This document shows, piece after piece, positions 49,575 through 61,086 of a stretch of 64,000 nt of DNA. The notes beneath the pieces were generated by a model. It was not told the DNA's origin and ran no database searches. It saw only the letters and a list, made by a program, of their open reading frames with translations. A program made the translations under genes and the position numbers. This DNA is from Dipteris shenzhenensis (lineage: Eukaryota; Polypodiophyta; Polypodiopsida; Gleicheniales), in the NCBI GenBank assembly GCA_047967505.1, contig CM106538.1; one strand, given 5' to 3'. Position 1 is the first letter of the stretch; each line of letters starts with the position of its first letter.

Positions 49575-50300
49575 GCAAATCCCCCATCTTGTGACATCAA
49601 AATGGGATGGAATTTTCCACACACGTGTAGGTTCTTGGAGAATGTCCAATGTCTCAAAAGGAATGTGCTATTCCCTCTTTTAATTCTATGTAAGTAGGAT
49701 GGTGACAACACCCAAATGAAACTATAAGAAAACATAAAGAGAAACTTTAAAAATGATATATAGTGTGCAAAAGTTTACATACTATCTTCTTATTAAAAAA
49801 TTCATCTTCCTCCAAAGACCATTAGAGTTTGCTACACCTCACTAATAAAATAATCATGAAGCCATGGATGTTGTTGCTATTGGATTTCTCATTCAGGCTC
49901 ATTCACAAGCTATGTTTGTCTCATTGTAGATTAGAATATCAATCTAGAATTGAAGTTGATTAATCAAAGGAGAATATCTACTATAAATGATGAATTGTTG
50001 GGTGCCAAGTTATTTGTTGTGTATTTATATGAATATAAGAACAAAGAATTTAAAAAATACTATTGGCTCTTTCCTACGGCTTTCATAGGAAGAGTAGGGT
50101 ATTCTCAGTATGTAAGGTTCTGAGGCTTTTTGTCACCTACAGATATATTGGGGTTGTCATTTGTAGTATACGTGTAGCTTAGGACCTCGAGTCATGTTCC
50201 ATTGAGAGACGTAGGCTTAAGTGTGGTAAGCAAACATAGTACATGCATGTGTAAAAGGAACGTGTATCATCATGATTGAGGTAATGAAGGCTTTTGCCTC
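49575..50300. other. Spacer
   Basis: No supported feature between the CACTA terminus and the minisatellites. Confidence 0.5.
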
Positions 50301-50317
50301 ATTGGGGGTTGCAGGGT

Positions 50318-50500
50318 TTAGGAGGAGTTCCAGAGTTTAGAAGGAGTTCCAAGGTTTAGAAGGAGGCTCCAAGGTTAGAAGGAGTTCCAAGGTTTAGAAG
50401 GAGGTTCTATGGTTAGAAGGAGTTCCAAGGTTTAGAAGGAGGTCCAAGGTTAGAAGGAGTTCCAAGGTTTTGAAGAAGGTTCCGAGGTTTAGGGTAGAGT
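50318..50500. repeat. Minisatellite, GGAGTTCCAAGGTTTAGAA unit
   Basis: About nine half-units alternate GAAGGAGTTCCAAGGTTTA and GAAGGAGG(T)TCCAAGGTTA, giving a higher-order period near 36-39 bases with small slips. Confidence 0.85.
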
Positions 50501-50614
50501 ACATGGTCGAGAACTCATCTCCCTCATAGATCATGGAGTTTAAGGATTGAGAAACAAAGGGTTTAGGGGGAGCATAGGAGTGGGAGAGGAAGAAGGTGTA
50601 AGAGCATGGGGGAA

Positions 50615-50775
50615 AGAAGAGAGAGGAGGGAGGAGGAGGAGGAGGAGGGAGGAGGAGAGAGGAGGAGGAGAAGGAGAGGGAGAGGATGGAGGAGGAGGAG
50701 GGAGGAGGAGGAGGAAGAGGGAGGAGGAGGAGGAAGAGGGAGGAGGAGGAGGGAGGAGGAGAGGGAGAGGATGGG
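50615..50775. repeat. (GGA)n-rich imperfect microsatellite
   Basis: GGAGGAGGA runs interrupted by AGAGG. The strand bias creates long artefactual Glu/Gly/Arg and Pro/Ser/Leu frames on the two strands. Confidence 0.9.
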
Positions 50776-50974
50776 TTGCAAGGCTGGACGAGAGGGGAGG
50801 AGGGGTTGCAAGGTTAGGACATCCTTTTGGACGTGGAGTGCAAGGGAGCATGGACACTTAAGATAATTGTTTGGAATACCAAAGTAGAACTCAACACAAT
50901 GCCCCAAAGAGTGTGGGCTTCATTCCATTATGGGGTATTTATACTCTCTCTGCATGTAGGAAGTGTAACACATT

Positions 50975-52125
50975 CTCTCTCTACATGTAAAACTTGCATA
51001 TAGACTCGAATGTACAAGTCGTATGTAGAACTTGCATGTAAAACTTGCATGTATAAGTCGTATGTAGAACTTGCATGTAGAAGTCATATGTAGAAGTCGT
51101 ATGTAGAACTTGCATGTACAACTCGCATGTAGAACTTGCATGTAGAACTTTCATGTACAACTCGCATGTAGGAGTTGCATGTAGGAGTTGTATGTAGAAG
51201 TCGTATGTAGAACTTGCATGTAGAACTGGCATGTACAACTCGCATGTAGGAGTTGCATGTAGAACTTGCATGTAGAACTCACATGTACAACTTGCATGTA
51301 GGAGTTGCATTTAGAACTTGCATGTAGAACATGCAAGTTGGATTTCTAAGAGGGATTATTTCTAGCCATACTCCCGGATCCATTTTATTACCCATCCTCG
51401 GGTTATGGCTTATTGCAAGCATGTACCTGGGTTGCCATGCCTTTAATCCAATGGCTGTTGAGGTTGTGGCATGCGAGTCATTCTTGCTATAATGCTTTTG
51501 CACCATATAATTTATGGCATGTAGTCAGGAAGCTTATCTCCTCTTAAGGAGGGGTAGATGGCTATGAATTCAAAGGGGATCTCATTGCTGAGGTTGCAGA
51601 TTCTGCCATTGAATCTTCTTGGGAAGAGGTTTGGCAGGGGTCTCGTTGTTGAGGCTAGCATTTCTTGCTATTGTGCATACATGTTGGATGCAATTGCACC
51701 CATATCATTGAGCTTGTAGATAAGTTTGTATGCAAGTCTGATATTTTTGCATGTAGGAGTTGCATGTAGAACTTGCATGCTCGGGGGGGTCACTATGTAT
51801 AAACCCTCTATATCACGTGCGTTCAAGGCCTATATTTAAAGTCCTTTATCTGTAAAAAATTTCATTAATAAAATGTACCCCTTCTCTATACAAATCTGTA
51901 AATTTTTTCCAAAACTATTTTAAATAGTCCCTTATGTATATTTATTTCTGTAAATTTTAGAAATTAAAAAAATCCTTCTGTTGAACTCACGTGATAGGGT
52001 TACATATGATGAGTGACCCCCCCGAGCTTGCATGTAGAACTCGTATGTAGGAGTTGCATGTAGAACTTGCATGTAGAACTCGCATGTAGGAGTTGCATAT
52101 AGAACTTGCATGTAGAACATTCAAG
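50975..52125. repeat. 13-bp minisatellite (ACTTGCATGTAGA type), in two blocks
   Basis: Units such as AACTTGCATGTAG, AACTCGCATGTAG, GAGTTGCATGTAG and AAGTCGTATGTAG repeat at 50975-51340 and again around 51750-51779 and 52027-52120. Because 13 is not a multiple of 3, three units make a 39-base, 13-residue cycle, and the minus strand stays open for 109 codons (CEFYMQVLHATPT-like cycle). Between the blocks (51341-51745) is unique sequence; the phrase GGATTTCTAAGAGGGATTAT follows each block, so the block and its flank were duplicated. A MITE splits the second block. Confidence 0.9.
51780..52026 (+). mobile_element. hAT-like MITE, family A, inside the 13-bp minisatellite
   Basis: This 247-bp copy has near-perfect TIRs CTCGGGGGGGTCACTA and AGTGACCCCCCCGAG. 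CTTGCATG flanks both sides (51772-51779 and 52027-52034), but as this word is part of the repeat unit the duplication is suggestive rather than proof. It is nearly identical to the copy at 2232. Confidence 0.93.
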
Positions 52126-52129
52126 TTGG

Positions 52130-53510
52130 ATTTCTAAGAGGGATTATTTCTAGCCTTATGCAAGTAGAAGCGGTGCTTTACCACTACTCTACACACACAT
52201 TCTATTCTACCTAAGTCCATGTTGGCATAGAGTCAATAAATACTTATTAGCAACCACCTTCCCAGATGAAGCGAAATTGCCTTGATTGTGGGAACCAGAA
52301 TTGGCCTTAAATCATAGAAATACATGATTATTGCAAAAAATATATAAAGTATACCATCCCTCATAGATGTGTATTACCATCCCTCACATGAAATATTACG
52401 CATCATCACCAACTCCCATCACAATTGTACTACCTCATGAAATATTACTTATCATTACCAAATCCCATCACGGTCTAGCATGAGATGTAGAATTACATTG
52501 TAGCATAGAGACCAAACATTGAAATCAAAGACTGAGAACAAAGATTGAAGATTAAGAAAGGAGATCATTTAATACACCAAATGCTAAATATCAAATTAAG
52601 AATTAAGTCACAATCTGCAACAATTATGAGAGGAAATGTAATTGTGGACTTAGCCAATGAAAGTGAAGTCATAAGTGATAAATATAGGGAATAGAAGGAC
52701 AAATTAATTGGACTAAATTATATGTAAGAACTCTCCCTCATTATCAAAAATGGTTTTTTGGTTGACCAATAATGGAGGACATGGAGGGCAAAATCCCTCA
52801 ATTGAGCCACTACAAAAATTACAAGCCCAAACACGTACTTCACTCTTTCATGTACAAAAAGTGCAAAGATAATCTCAAAGGTAGTGGCATTTCTTCTTAC
52901 TTTAGTCATTCATAAAAAGCATTCTATCTAGATCATCATAGCTATCACATTCTAGGTTATCATAGCTCACACTATATCTAGATCATTATAGCTCACATTC
53001 TTCAATCTATTAACCAACTATCATCAAAATGCACACAACAAATTATGGACTATATATTTGAGAAAAGGAAGATGAATCAATAGAAAAACGTGTCAACATA
53101 AGGCTCTAAGGAGATAAAGATGAAAAAGATGAAAACACTAGCAGATATAGTAATTCAACCACCAACAAAGAGAAATAGCTATATCAGTTTAGGAATTTAC
53201 CATGCATTTAAGTATTCAATTAAGAGGTGGCAAAAGATACCATTGGGAGTCATGAACCGAATATAACACACTATTCAAAATTTTTGGACATGTAAAGTCC
53301 AATTTGAGAAATAGACTAAAAAACAATCCAAAATTTTTGAATATACTAGTAATATTGTTTTTTGAACTAGATTTGACAACTCAAAACAAAAGATTTGGTG
53401 ATTACGTACTAAGAACACCAATGCATAACCAAATCTCTTACAAAGGTGGTCTACATAAACATCTTCATAACTTCTTATGAGTTGAGCTCGTATCACCGAA
53501 GAACATCAAT
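52130..53510. other. AT-rich spacer
   Basis: No gene was recognised; short minus-strand frames at 52718-52909 and 53275-53496 lack motifs. The words ATCTAGATCAT and CTCACA recur near 52930-53000. Confidence 0.5.
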
Positions 53511-53529
53511 ATATGGCCAATTCTCTTAA

Positions 53530-53700
53530 AAAGGTGGTGTAAATAAACACGTTTATGTATAAGTGGTGTGGACACTTTTATGACCATTTCTTTTAGAAAG
53601 GTGGTGTACATAAACCCCTTAGAAAGGTAGTGTATATAAACCCCTTAGAAAGGTAGTGTACATATTAAATCCTTTTATGTGTAAGTGGTGTACATATACA
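53530..53700. repeat. Tandem repeat, TTAGAAAGGTGGTGTACATAA unit
   Basis: Five or more imperfect units of GAAAGGT(A/G)GTGTA(C/T)ATAAACC lie in a row, the clearest period being 28 bases at 53600-53660. Confidence 0.8.
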
Positions 53701-53924
53701 CCCCACTTGGTATTAAAAAACACCCTTAACTATAAAAATACATTGACATGAAGTCTCCATAAAGTTTAAAATACACCATTAAGTATAAAATGGACCTCAT
53801 AAACAATCTTTATACATAATAATGAGAGTAAAGAAATAAAAAAAGTAGTTAACTTTTTATTAGATATTCGCTTTACATAGAAGTCCAAAACTTGAGAAGT
53901 TCAAAACTTGTGATTACAAAGCCG

Positions 53925-55703
53925 TCAGCCATCATGTTCCTCAATGCCAAGCCCTTGACTACTAGGGTCCTGACTAATAGGGTGCTCTGAGATAGTACCA
54001 ATGTCCTCAATGTGCCCTTGACTACCAAGGTCCTAACTAATAGGTTGCTCTAAGACTAGAGTCTCAGTAGCAAGGTCCTCAGTAGTTTGCTCTTCAGTTC
54101 CAAGCACCTGACTAGTAGGCTGCTCTGGAATCTATAAGGTCATGGTTGAAGAACCATCTATGCCTCCTAGTAACTCCTCCTGGTCATGCTTTGCCTTGTC
54201 CATACCTTCTTTGGGTAAGGCTTCCTTACTTGATCCACTTACATGTCCTTCACCCAAGATCAAGGGTGCCTTCCTCACTTTTAATTTCAAGGGAAGTGCT
54301 TCCACCTCTTTAGCCTTACCTTTTCCTACGACGTGCTGTACTACTACTTCTTACTGCTGCGGGCCTTCTCGTATGATGAGTGGAACCTCCTTGACTCTAG
54401 TTGACAATTGATCACCCTTATTCTTTGTGTGGATTTCTTCTTGGTGTAAGTCATTGGACTCAAAGCTTTCATCCTTATCATCACCTGAGCTAGAATCATC
54501 ACCCTCAGAGTCGCTACCCTTGTCTTCGACATTTTCCTCACTACCCTCTTCTTTGACATTTTCCTCTTCAAAGAAGGTAGTGCAATTGTAATATGTGTCA
54601 AAAAACTCAATCTGATGGGGGGTATCAATGGCATTTACATTTCTACCTTGGTGTAGCAATTTCTCAGTAGCAAAACCCATTCGATACAATGCTACTTCCC
54701 ACCCATCATTCAGTAAATTCTTTGTCATCTCTAGTATCACATTAGGATGCATCGACTTTCTGTAATCCACCATTACTGCATCAAGCTTAACCTTATTGTC
54801 CTCAAAGTAATGAAGCTCGAGAGTCCTTAAAGGAATTTTGATTAGATTGCCACCACCCCTAGATAAGAAGCACATCAAGAAAGGTTGCAAGACTTGAATG
54901 GCAGTGCCTTCCAAGATAGTCATATGATTGTGTAGGACTATACCATGGTATAGTTTTGAAAGTAAGTACCCAAATGCAGATGTCAAACTCGCATACAAGG
55001 CATCCCTTTGTGATTCTGTCATGAACAGGACCAACATTGATCTTTTCTTATCTGCCATAGGACCTTTTATGACAAACCGCACAAGTTCAACTATCCGTGA
55101 CACTGCAAGGTCTTGCAATTCATCTATGAAAAATACACATGGCTTCTCCCAAGCATGACCGCTCATTGTTATGAAATGCTCTGTAACAATGCCATTGATG
55201 TGTGCAAATTTTGTATCATTCTCTGATGGCAAGATATCATAGGAGAAGCTGAATGGAGAACCATCATGTAAACCACCAATTGCTCTACCTTGGGCAGTGG
55301 ACTATAAGGCCTTTTTCTTGATGTCCATATATTTTGTCTCAACAACCTTTGGCATTTTAGCTCTTAGATCCTTTGACATTTTCTTCAATGCTTCCAAGGC
55401 ACTAAGTACTTCTTGGGATCCCTCAATTGAATCTGGTAAGGGCTTCAAGAAGTGCTTGGGCGTAACTTGTAACTTGTAGACCACATCGCCATTCTTCCAT
55501 TTGCACACAACTTCTATCAAATTGTTTTCTTTAATGTTAATGGTTGACACCATGCCACCATTTCTTACTGCCTCTGGAGAATATTTCAGACTTGACACAT
55601 TCTCAGTAGTGATCACCAAAAAATACTTTGATTTGCGCTCCATAAAATACCAAGCATGTTCAAGATATTTGAAAGACACCTTGGAACCAAAACTCGAAGC
55701 CAT
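53925..55703 (-). pseudogene. Frame A: unknown 593-codon reading frame with four in-frame stops
   Basis: From ATG at 55703 to TGA at 53925-53927 one minus-strand frame persists without frameshift. It is interrupted by TAG near 55302, TAA at 54351-54353, TAG at 54132-54134 and TAG at 54033-54035. Each could arise from CAA, CAG or TGG by one C-to-T change on either strand. A polypyrimidine-AG acceptor (TTTGATTGCTTTGCAG) lies 6 bases before the ATG. The N-terminal part starts MASSFGSKVSFKYLEHAW; the middle has FFIDELQDLAVSRIVELVRF and a conserved-looking hydrophobic region; after FFEEEN comes an acidic Glu/Asp/Ser region, then Lys-rich and Gln/Ser-rich repeats (SQDPSSQGLGIEEHD). I do not recognise a family. 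Likely a protein carried by a decayed mobile element. Confidence 0.65.
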
Positions 55704-55739
55704 AGTTTTCTGCAAAGCAATCAAAAACAAAAAATGAGA

Positions 55740-56370
55740 ATTACAATGATTTTCAAACTCAAAATATTAAAAAAATTGCTAATTAAATATTTAAATATTA
55801 AAAATTAAAAATTAATTGAAATTTCAAAAGTTCAAATATATTCTTATATTTCTAGATACTTATTTTTTATCTAATTTTTTTTTACATAAATAATTTACTT
55901 CAAAATATTTTATAAACATAGATTAAAAAATTTTAATTTAATTTTCTACAATTTTATTTGATTTTTAAAAAAAATTATTTTATTTATTTAAATTTATTTA
56001 TTTATATATCTATATATTTAAATTTTAATTTAATTTTTCTTTAAAAAAATTTAAATTTATTTAATTTTTATTTAAATATAATATAATTTATTTTATTTTA
56101 TTTTTTAACTTAAATTAAATTAATTTTTTTTATTTTATTAAAAAATATTTTATGTATTTAAATTTATTTAAAAATATTTTTTTTTGCATTTTTTTAAAAT
56201 AAAATTTAAATTTTATTTATTAAATTTTTATTTAAATTTCATATAATATAATTTATTTTTTTAATTTATTTAATTTAAATTATATATATATATATATTTT
56301 TTTAATTTAATTTTATTTATTTAAATTATTTAAAATTTAAAATTTTTCTCATGTTTTTTTTTTGTTTGGG
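55740..56370. repeat. Extreme AT-rich low-complexity tract
   Basis: Almost all A and T, dominated by TTTAAAT, TTATTT and ATATAT words. It directly precedes the start of frame A, and a similar tract at 58700-59170 lies at a comparable distance on the other side of the inverted repeat. Confidence 0.85.
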
Positions 56371-56379
56371 CCTCCACTT

Positions 56380-58150
56380 AAAGAGAGGGGTTAATCCCCT
56401 CCCCTAAGGCCCTTTCGGGCCTCCTGTTGCACATGCAACAGGGGCCCTAAGGGGCCTAATCCCCTCCCTCCTAACCTGTTGCGCGCGCAATAGGTTAGCG
56501 GGGGGATTAATCCCCCCTCCTCTCTCTGCCTCCCCACTCCCCCGTCCCTTGCCTCCCTCCCCGCTTCCCCGCCTCCCTCTCGCCCCCCGTTCCCCGCCTC
56601 CCTTCCCACCTCCTCGCCTTTGCCTCCCTCGTCCCCCCTCCCACCTCCTCGTCTTCGCCTTCCCCCATGCGCCTTCCCTCTCGCACCATCGCCTCCCCCT
56701 CCTGCCTCCCACCTCCATCCTCTCCTCCACCTCCCCACCTCTACCTCTCCTCCCTAAAACCGGTCCCTACCTCCTCGCTCCCCAAAGAAGAAAGGCCTTC
56801 CGTCTCCGCTCCCCGCTCCAAAAAAAAAAGACAAAAAAACAGGAGTGAAGGGGAAGGGGTGTGATTTTTTTGGTGAGCTTTTTGTCATGAGCTTTTTTTC
56901 AATTTTCATGAATATTGCGATCTTTTCATTCACCTGAGAGAGAGAGAAGGGGGGGGGGAGCTCATGGAGTCGGGTGGGTTGAAAGTTTGGGTTGTGGTTG
57001 CAGTTAAGAGGAGAGAGCGGGGGGAGGGGAGAGAAAGGAAAGGGGGAGGGACGGGCACATGGGTAAGGTGGCATGGAGAAGGGAGGGGAGGGGAGTTGGA
57101 ACATATATTCGTTATCATAGTGGAGAACGTAGAGGGGGAACTTATAAGGTATGCAAAGAGGAGTGCAAGGAGGAGAGAGAGGATGAGGACTGTGAAAGTT
57201 ATGTTCATCTACTAAATGTAAAGGGGAAGGGAGAGCATGCGGGAAATTTGTTTATTTTCAAAGTGTATAATTTGAAAGATTTGACCTCATATTTGGATTC
57301 CTCGTCGAATTCCGGTCATTTTGGGTACCAACATGACCATATTCTGATAAAAATTGGAAAAATTGTGTTTTTGTCATGAATTCATTTTGACCTATTTTGG
57401 GCGTATTAGGCCCAAAACAGGCCAAAATGACAAAAATACCATTTTTTTAATTTTTATTGGAATATGTTCATGTTGGTACTCAAAATGATCGGAATTCGAC
57501 GAGGAATCCAAATATGAGGTCAAAAGTTTCAAATTATATACTTAAAATGTACATATCTCCCATAGTTCCTCCCTTCTACTTTGAATATGGACATATCTTC
57601 CATAATTTTTTGCCTCGTACTTCCACTCATATCCGCCCCCCCCTTGTGCATAGTATACACTCTTCCACCCCTCCCACATGTTATGAAAATGAACATATCC
57701 TATATTCTCTCCCCCTCTTTCTAACCTCCCCATCTTTCTTATAACAAAAACATGTATGCATTTCTAAAAAAAGCTCGCAAAAACAAAGGAAATGGTAAAA
57801 AAGCTCACATTAAAAAGCTCGCCAAAAGATTTCCCCCAAGGGGAAGGGGAGGGAGGGAGAGGATGCAAGAGAAGAGGGGAGGGGGAAGCAAGAGGAGAGG
57901 GGAGGGGGAAGTGGGAGGAGAGGGAAGGGAGGGGAGGGGAAGGGAGGAGAGTGGAGGGGGAAGCGGGAGGAGAGGGAAAGTAGGGGAGCGGGAGGAGAGG
58001 TGATGGGAAGCGAGAGGAGAGGGGAAAGGAATGAGAGAGGGAGTGCTTGGGTGGGGAGGTGGTGGAGGAGCTCGAGAAGAGTTGTGAGAGAGAATGAGGA
58101 GAAGTAGAGTTTTATAGGAAATGAGTAGCTTTTCGAGCAAGTTAGCTTTT
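56380..58150. repeat. Large imperfect inverted repeat centred near 57.35-57.40 kb
   Basis: Inner arms: 57255-57365 (GACCTCATATTTGGATTCCT, TCGAATTCCGGTCATTTTG) pairs with 57440-57530 (AGGAATCCAAATATGAGGTC, CGGAATTCGACGAGG). Outer arms: GGTGAGCTTTTTGTCATGAG near 56870 pairs with AAAAGCTCACATTAAAAAGC near 57800. G-rich 56930-57210 mirrors C-rich 57540-57740, and C-rich 56530-56760 mirrors G-rich 57840-58080. At its left edge are GTTGC-based palindromes (CCTGTTGCACATGCAACAGG near 56421, and one with GCGCGC near 56478). Frames here are composition artefacts. Confidence 0.8.
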
Positions 58151-58194
58151 TTAGGTCGTCTGCTTTTTTCAGTTTTTTAGGTTTTTTTAGTTAT

Positions 58195-58330
58195 TTTAGG
58201 TTCACTATAAGTAGAATGTTCTTCACTCTCTCTTTCATTCAAAGTTCATTCTTTCACACTCCATGCTTCTCTCCTCTCATCAACTTGTTACAGGATTCTC
58301 AAAATTTTGAAAATGTTGCAAGAGGTGAGT
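58195..58330 (+). promoter_or_regulatory. Putative promoter and first exon of frame B
   Basis: CTATAAGTAG (58205-58214) resembles a TATA box. CT-rich sequence 20-60 bases downstream looks like a leader. An ATG at 58313 starts four codons (MLQE) that end at GAG|GTGAGT (donor at 58325). Joining to the acceptor at 61358 keeps the frame open into frame B. This is a prediction from signals only. Confidence 0.4.
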
Positions 58331-59750
58331 TCATTTCCAATGTATTGTGTACGCAAGAACTTCTAAGAATCAAGTTTTTGTAAATTTGATTTTTTTTTCA
58401 AATCCGACAAAAACCTGTTGCATACGCAACAACTTCAAAAAATCATTTTTTGCATTAAATTTTTTTTCCTACAAATTTTCCTCTTTACCTCAAACTCTCA
58501 TAACCTATTGTCACAAATTTCTCTCAAACTCAAACTCTCCCAACCTATTGGCCACCCAATAATTTTTCAAAAAAAATAAATTACAAAACAATCTATTACA
58601 AATTGCTCTCTCAAACTCAAAACCACTCAAACCTCCCTACCTATTGCACACACAATAACTTCAAAACAAAATTTAACCATGAATCTCTTCAAAAACTCTT
58701 CTCACAACACTTTATTAACATGAGAAATCCATTTATAATATTTTTACTCCATAATATAATAAATTTTTATTAACTAATGTTAAAATATAGTTTTGCTAAA
58801 AATATATATTGTTAATCTATAAATTAATATAATTATTATATAAATACATTAATTTAAAAAATATAAAAATGAAAATATGTGCTTTATATAATACTTATTC
58901 TTTAATAGTGAATGTATTTGTAAGGTAGTTCTTAATATCAAAAATCTCTACAATATTCTTCCTACTATTAACTAGATATTAAATTTTAGTTTTAATAAAA
59001 ATATACATTATTAACTTAAAAACTAATATAAATATAATGTAATTATTGTATAAATTTAAATAAATATAAATAAATTATTAATATTATACATTAATAACAT
59101 TTAAAATTATGTATATTATATAGTAATAACCTTTAAATTTTAAAAAGTAGTCAATCAAAGAATTGAATTAATTAAAAAAATAAGGAAATATTAAATTTTA
59201 CACACGTGCTTTTAGCATATATGCTTTTCTTCCATGTGTATAATACTTGTTAATTGAAGAATGAAGAATTAGATAATGCATTCAATGTAAGGTAGGTATT
59301 TAAAACCATAGAATTTGGAAGAGGTTTAGCATACTTGCTTATCTTTGTTACAGTATGTAATACTTTGCAAAAGCCTTAAACTTTGTTTAAGGCTTTGCAC
59401 AAAACTATAGTAGCATTGAATCCATATCATTTTTCTACTTTAGCAACCACCAGATATCCATGGTATGAATCCATGATATCGAATACATATTTCTTATCAC
59501 ATACTTCTAATACACCATCCAACATGAATGTAAGAAAATATGAATCGGTGTGCTTTTAGCCTATGTGCTTGTCCCTACTCAGTAGGATACTTTGACTAGG
59601 TAGACTTATAATTACTTAAAGTAAAGCCTTTGCAAAGGATCATACCTAGTATTGGATATAAACAAAACACTTTGGAAAGCATATAACATATAGTCTATAT
59701 ATATCTAAACTAAATACTTTGGAATGCATATTTTATATAGTCTATATACC
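58331..59750. other. Putative intron: CTATTGC/CTGTTGC motifs, then AT-rich sequence
   Basis: Near 58408-58660 words such as CCTGTTGCATACGCAACAAC, ACCTATTGTC and CCTATTGCACACACAATAAC echo the palindromes at 56.4 and 60.3-61.0 kb. From 58700 to 59170 the sequence is very AT-rich. The phrase GTGCTTTTAGCATATATGCT is repeated in variants near 59210, 59330 and 59550. Confidence 0.5.
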
Positions 59751-59754
59751 TTAA

Positions 59755-60215
59755 ATCTTACACCCTAAATCTTAAATCGTAAAGTTTCCTAAATCTTAGG
59801 TTATATAATCTAAGCTCTTAAACTTATATAATAGTTCTAATCCCTAAACCTTAAATCCTAAACCTTAAACCCTAACCCCTATAGCTTAAATTCTAAAACC
59901 TAATTTCCAGATCCTAAACCCTAGATTCTAGACTCTAAGCTCATGACCTTATATACTAAACCCTCAACCCTAAACCCTAAACCCTAAATCCTAAACCTTA
60001 AAACAATAATCATAAACCCTAAACCCTATATGCTAAATCCTAAATCCTTAACCCTAAACCCTAAACCCTAGATCTTAAACCCTAAACCCTAAGTCCTAAA
60101 CCCTAGAACCATAATCATAAACCCAAAACCCTAAACACTAAATCTTAAATCTTAAGCCCTAAATCCTTAACCCTAGATTCTAAACCCTAAACCCTAAATC
60201 CTAACCCTAAAATTC
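59755..60215. repeat. Interstitial telomere-like repeats, CCCTAAA orientation
   Basis: Dozens of CCCTAAA units mixed with CCTAAAT, CTTAAA and CCATAAT variants. The plant telomere repeat on the other strand is TTTAGGG. The array is degenerate, so it is an old interstitial block and not a functional chromosome end. Confidence 0.9.
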
Positions 60216-60229
60216 AACCAAATTTTAAT

Positions 60230-61070
60230 GATTTTTTTCAATTTGTGCAATAGGTTTGATATATCCCCCAACCTGTTACAAGTGGAACATGTTAATGGTG
60301 CACCCAACCTATTGCAAAAATCAAGGAATTTTGTTGATTTATGCAACAAGTTGGATATACCTCCCATCCTGTTGCTCAAGCAACAGGTTGGGGGGTATAT
60401 CCAACCTGTTGCACAAATCAAGAAATTACTTGACTTGTAGAATAGGTTGGATATATCCCCTAACTTTGCAACATGTTAGGGGATATATCCAACCTGTTCT
60501 ACAAGTCAAGAAATTTCTTGATTTGTGCAACAGGTTAGTTATACCCCCCAACCTGTTGCAATAGGTTGGGGGATATATCCAACCTGTTGCACAAATTAAG
60601 AAAATTCTTGATTTGTGCAACACGTTGGATATATCCCCGAACCTGTTGCATATATCCAACCTGGGGACCCCAACCTGTTGCTTGAGTAACAGGTTGGGGG
60701 ATAAATCCAACCTGTTAGGTTGACCCCAACCTATACCCCCCAACCTGTTGCTCAAGCAACGAGTTGGGATGGTTGACCCCAACCCATTGCTTGAGCAATG
60801 GGTTGGGGTCATCCCAACCCGTTGCTTGAGCAACAAGTTGGGGGGTATATCCAACCTATTGCACAAATCAAGAAAATTCTTGATTTGTGCAATAGGTTAA
60901 GCAACAGGTTGGGGGGAATATCCAACTTGTTGCAAAAATCAAGAAAATTCTTGATTTGTGCAACGGGTTGGATATACCCCCCAACCTCTTGCTCAAGCAA
61001 TAAGTTTCTTGATTTGTGCAATAGGTTGGATATATCCCCCAACTTGTTACACAAATAAAAAAAATTCATT
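60230..61070. repeat. Palindromic array built on CCAACCTGTTGC and CAAATCAAGAAATT
   Basis: Two palindromes alternate: CAACCTGTTGCTCAAGCAAC followed by AGGTTGG, and one formed by TTGCACAAATCAAGAA with its complement TTCTTGATTTGTGCAA. GGATATATCCCCCAACC joins them. At least ten of each occur in both orientations. Long frames on both strands (LDLCNRLDIPPNLL-type cycles) are the translation of this repeat. Confidence 0.9.
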
Positions 61071-61086
61071 AAATTTTGGTTGTATT

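Noticed and set aside
53530-53700. CRISPR-like array
   Set aside because: Units are adjacent without unique spacers and the DNA is eukaryotic; it is a simple tandem repeat.
53925-55703. Organellar origin with stop codons repaired by RNA editing
   Set aside because: The surroundings are nuclear transposons and telomere-like repeats, and no organellar gene is present; methylation decay is simpler.
56391-57104. Overlapping frames of about 100-116 codons rich in Gly/Arg or Pro/Ser
   Set aside because: They arise from the C-rich and G-rich arms of the inverted repeat and exist on both strands at once.
59755-60215. A true chromosome end
   Set aside because: The repeats are degenerate and flanked by other DNA on both sides, so this is interstitial.
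60194-61069. Frames reading LDLCNRLDIPPNLL cycles, up to 146 codons
   Set aside because: Translation of the palindromic array; equal frames occur on both strands.
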